A stretch of DNA of 13,687 nucleotides from NCBI GenBank assembly GCA_001563325.1, contig LRSK01000206.1:1-13687 (forward strand), given 5' to 3'. Source of the DNA: Candidatus Thorarchaeota archaeon SMTZ1-83 (GTDB taxonomy: Archaea; Asgardarchaeota; Thorarchaeia; Thorarchaeales; Thorarchaeaceae). The notes beneath the pieces were generated by a model that worked only from the letters and a program-made list of their open reading frames with translations, did no database searches and was not told the origin of the DNA. This document shows positions 11,428-13,687 of this stretch, piece after piece. Each line of letters begins with the position of its first letter. Position 1 is the stretch's first letter. The translations under genes and the position numbers were made by a program.

Positions 11428-12576
11428 CTACTCTGCAGACTCTGAAGTATCCTTGGCCGTGCCTTGTGGTATTATCTCCTTGTCTGTGAAACGAGTCTCA
11501 CACTTTCTTAGGACCTTTGGCAATGTGCTATATTCCATCCGGTCAGATGAAAGACGGTGAAACTCGAATGGACCGTGCCGACGTAGATAGTCGGCAATCT
11601 CCATCCCACGCCTCCTTGTGATGTCGAAAGCGACATCGTCGAACAGATCAACAGGGCCTACTAGCTCACCATTGCTAACCTGGAAACCCAGACCAATAAC
11701 ACGTGGAGGGCCATCGAATCGAGTACACCTTGAATCCTTCAATGCAACAGGAAGCAATGGACCTGCGTGAGAACCACGCATCCAACCAGCGACAAGGTGT
11801 GGAATCGTGAATGCCTCGAGTATTTCGCCCATGGCCGGAAGACCCGAGTGTGCTCTGATAATCGCTACAGGGTCATCCTTTCCAACATATTTCCCAGCTA
11901 CAGCATGGAGTTTGTCTGTGCTTACTGATGCACACACCATGCCGTCGGCTCGATAGACTTTCTTTATGGTGTAGGTTCCTGTGCTACCGAGAAGGGCAAG
12001 CACGTCGTACATCTCTTCGGGACATTTCATCTCCACGAAGCAGGGCTCATCTTTCATGATGTCCTGAATGACGAACCGGAATCCATCATGCAGATTCGGA
12101 TCAATTACGAGCCCAGCAGTGTTGAACGGATCAGCGAATATCTTAAACAATGGAAGATTGAACGCACCCGGTTCGGTCTTGTCCGCCATGAAGATGGCGA
12201 ATGGTTCTGACCTCCGCTCTTCGATAGTGATCTCCGCTGAGCCAGGACCAAGTCCCTTTACATTCCCGCTGAAGGTGTCAGCTAGCATGTCCTGACCAGC
12301 TGCGTAGATCTTGTACTGGCGAGCCAATTCGGCGCCTTTCATGAATGTGTCCCAGGCAAGGTGATGGACTTCCTCATTGTTCTCTCCCTTGTCATGGGTC
12401 ATTATTAGCTCTAGATCATCGCCAGCATGGGTGACATAGAAGTCTTTGATTATCTTCTTGTCCACTGCGGCCTTCATCTCCTTCCTTGCAAACTCTAACA
12501 GGAAGTCGGGTACGACCACATGGCCGGCAAGCGAGCCGATGTCGGCTTTAATTACGCTAAGGGTTGTTTCAACCAA
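11428..12576 (-). CDS. fbp: Fructose-1,6-bisphosphate aldolase/phosphatase (bifunctional, class V FBPase)
   Basis: A 382-residue Mg-dependent cytosolic enzyme that condenses dihydroxyacetone phosphate and glyceraldehyde 3-phosphate and then dephosphorylates the product to fructose 6-phosphate, making gluconeogenesis one-directional. Matching features: VIKADIGSLAGH (D11, H18), HAGDD (D53, D54), AGQDMLADTFSGN (93-105), MADKTEPGAFNLP (130-142, with D132 and K133), and GKYVGKDDP, with Y230 and K233 matching the Tyr229 and Schiff-base Lys232 of the Sulfolobus tokodaii enzyme. RFDGPPR and RRHGPFE are also conserved. The start is set at a TTG (12576) with AGGAG about 10 nt upstream, giving the standard MxxTLSVIKAD beginning; the longer frame from 12630 adds residues absent from the family. 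The C-terminal tail (about 364-382) is polar and variable. Confidence 0.96.
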   Translation of the reverse strand: MVETTLSVIKADIGSLAGHVVVPDFLLEFARKEMKAAVDKKIIKDFYVTHAGDDLELIMTHDKGENNEEVHHLAWDTFMKGAELARQYKIYAAGQDMLADTFSGNVKGLGPGSAEITIEERRSEPFAIFMADKTEPGAFNLPLFKIFADPFNTAGLVIDPNLHDGFRFVIQDIMKDEPCFVEMKCPEEMYDVLALLGSTGTYTIKKVYRADGMVCASVSTDKLHAVAGKYVGKDDPVAIIRAHSGLPAMGEILEAFTIPHLVAGWMRGSHAGPLLPVALKDSRCTRFDGPPRVIGLGFQVSNGELVGPVDLFDDVAFDITRRRGMEIADYLRRHGPFEFHRLSSDRMEYSTLPKVLRKCETRFTDKEIIPQGTAKDTSESAE

Positions 12577-12775
12577 GCTTATCTCGCTCCTTTCCAAGAT
12601 TCTTGTGAGAGCAGCGTTACGCCCTCGCACGGGACACCAGGCCCCAGCATTTTTGTATTAGGTCTTTCGGAAACCGAATCCCGAGCAAACGGCAACTGTT
12701 CTACGAGTGTATAATAGTCTGTTGGTCTATTACCAGAAGGTACTCCCACGTATTCTCCAGAACGATGTCCGAAAC

Positions 12776-12783
12776 TGAAATAG
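12776..12783 (+). promoter_or_regulatory. Possible TATA box for uridine phosphorylase
   Basis: TGAAATAG at 12776-12783 is a weak TATA match. Its expected start site (about 12808) would leave a leader of only a few bases before the ATG at 12814, consistent with the lack of a ribosome-binding site there. The rest of the 237-bp divergent gap (12577-12813) holds a TACAAAAAT on the minus strand near 12651-12659 that may serve the FBP gene, and no other obvious element. Confidence 0.3.
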
Positions 12784-12813
12784 CCTAGTACACCTGTACC
12801 TGTTTGACTAACA

Positions 12814-13641
12814 ATGCCGAGAGAAACTGTTTCCGCTCGACGTCCAGAAACACCGGACCGTAAGCAGTACCATATTGAGGTCATGAAAGGTGACGTCGCT
12901 GATTCCGTGCTGCTTCCTGGCGATCCTCAACGTGTCGCCAAAATCAGTGCCGGTTGGGACTCCTTTAGTGAAGTAGCGTCACACCGTCAGTACGTGACAC
13001 ATACAGGCATCTACAAGGGCGTGCCCATCTCAGCCTGTTCTACAGGAATTGGCGGACCTGGAACTGCGATTGCTATAGAAGAACTAGCCAACGTGGGTGT
13101 TCGCAATCTCATAAGAGTGGGGTCGTGTGCCACCCTGAAGGAGCATATAGAGATAGGAGATCTGATAATATCCACTGGCGGAGTACGACTCGAAGGCACA
13201 AGCAAGCAGTATGTTCGCCCAGAATACCCGGCCGCTGCTTCGTATGAGATCATAATGGCGCTTGTGGAGGCAGCGGACACGCTTGGCTTCAAGTATCACC
13301 TCGGCATATCAGCCTCAACGGACTCGTTCTATCTCGGGCAATCTCGTCCAGGTTTCAACGATTATACTCAGAGCTTTAGTGAAACCTTGGTTAAGGATCT
13401 GACTAAGGCAAACGTCGCGAATTTCGAAATGGAAGCTGCCACACTCTTCACGCTAGCAAACATCTATGGTTTCAGATCTGGTGCCGTCTGCGCCGTTTAC
13501 GCAAATAGAGTGAAAGATGAATTTGCTGTGAAAGGAGAGGAATCTGTGATAGCTTGCGGGAATGAGGCTGTCAAGATTCTGGCGGAGATGGACAAGGAGA
13601 AAACTGCAGCAAAGAAGGAATTCTGGATGCGCGGCCTATAG
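12814..13641 (+). CDS. udp: Uridine phosphorylase (nucleoside phosphorylase family)
   Basis: A 275-residue cytosolic enzyme of the PNP/UDP phosphorylase family; phosphorolysis of uridine gives uracil and ribose 1-phosphate for pyrimidine salvage. Landmarks against E. coli uridine phosphorylase: H20 (His8), LLPGDPQR (33-40) with G36, D37 and R40, R58 (Arg48), GIGGPGTAIAIEEL (78-91), IRVGSCATL with R101 (Arg91), EGTSKQY (127-133), Q176-x-R178 (Gln166 and Arg168, which read uracil), and FEMEAATLF (204-212) with E205, M206 and E207 at the ribose. The QxR motif favours uridine over purine nucleosides. The N-terminal extension of about 12 residues is polar. The ATG has no ribosome-binding site, so near-leaderless initiation is likely. 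It is divergent from the FBP gene. Confidence 0.93.
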   Translation: MPRETVSARRPETPDRKQYHIEVMKGDVADSVLLPGDPQRVAKISAGWDSFSEVASHRQYVTHTGIYKGVPISACSTGIGGPGTAIAIEELANVGVRNLIRVGSCATLKEHIEIGDLIISTGGVRLEGTSKQYVRPEYPAAASYEIIMALVEAADTLGFKYHLGISASTDSFYLGQSRPGFNDYTQSFSETLVKDLTKANVANFEMEAATLFTLANIYGFRSGAVCAVYANRVKDEFAVKGEESVIACGNEAVKILAEMDKEKTAAKKEFWMRGL

Positions 13642-13687
13642 ACATAAACAATCTACCGTTTAGCCAACGTAGTAATACTCACCAGAT

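Noticed and set aside
12577..12630. N-terminal extension of FBP aldolase/phosphatase
   Set aside because: The added residues are not in the family, while the TTG at 12576 has AGGAG upstream and gives the standard N-terminus.
12789..12800. GTAC-ACCT-GTAC symmetric element before uridine phosphorylase
   Set aside because: Arms of only 4 bp are expected by chance in a gap of this size.

Overview
The window reads as archaeal chromosome. The evidence is an archaeal-type triosephosphate isomerase of about 227 residues, a bifunctional fructose-1,6-bisphosphate aldolase/phosphatase (the class V FBPase of archaea and deep-branching bacteria), a tRNA-Arg that reads CGN with a GCG anticodon rather than inosine, A/T-rich TATA boxes about 22-29 bp upstream of tRNA 5' ends, and GGTGA/GGAG ribosome-binding sites. 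Balanced base composition, short intergenic gaps and several small ribbon-helix-helix proteins would suit an Asgard (for example Thorarchaeia-like) or a mesophilic euryarchaeal genome. The lineage is inference and no single gene settles it.

Layout. Bases 60-2726 (-) hold an MrfA/Hrq1-type DEIH helicase with a zinc ribbon at each end. It is divergent from two tandem thioredoxin paralogs (WCGPC and WCKPC, +) across a promoter region packed with inverted repeats. A gamma-carbonic-anhydrase-like protein (+) follows. It converges, with a 1-nt gap, on an M24 peptidase-fold protein (-) that has lost nearly all its metal ligands. Two near-identical tRNA-Arg genes (GCG and CCG, -) flank a 68-residue unknown protein. 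Next come a ribbon-helix-helix/coiled-coil/winged-helix regulator (-), a Lys/Glu-rich repeat protein (+), and a NIF3-fold protein with an eroded metal site (+). The NIF3 gene converges with a 4-nt gap on a minus-strand pair: triosephosphate isomerase then a DUF89 (ARMT1-like) phosphatase. Further right are a disordered-linker protein (-), a small ribbon-helix-helix regulator (-), a Pin1/Par14-like parvulin (+), FBP aldolase/phosphatase (-) and uridine phosphorylase (+).

How the genes fit together. The right half is mainly central carbon and salvage metabolism. TIM and FBP aldolase/phosphatase are consecutive steps of gluconeogenesis from triose phosphates. Uridine phosphorylase feeds ribose-1-phosphate into sugar-phosphate metabolism. 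DUF89, probably co-transcribed with TIM, fits phosphometabolite damage control. The left half is repair and redox (helicase, thioredoxins).

There is no clear mobile element, CRISPR array, rRNA or phage gene, and I found no complete new defence-type system. The most unusual signals are three metalloenzyme-fold proteins within about 4.4 kb whose metal-binding residues are replaced (gamma-CA-like, M24, NIF3), a 10-bp direct repeat that brackets the tpi TATA box with an exact 20-bp period, a cluster of three palindromes in the helicase/thioredoxin promoter, and a 31-nt near-perfect hairpin between the two thioredoxin genes. Starts were revised from the longest frames where ribosome-binding sites or family alignment supported it.
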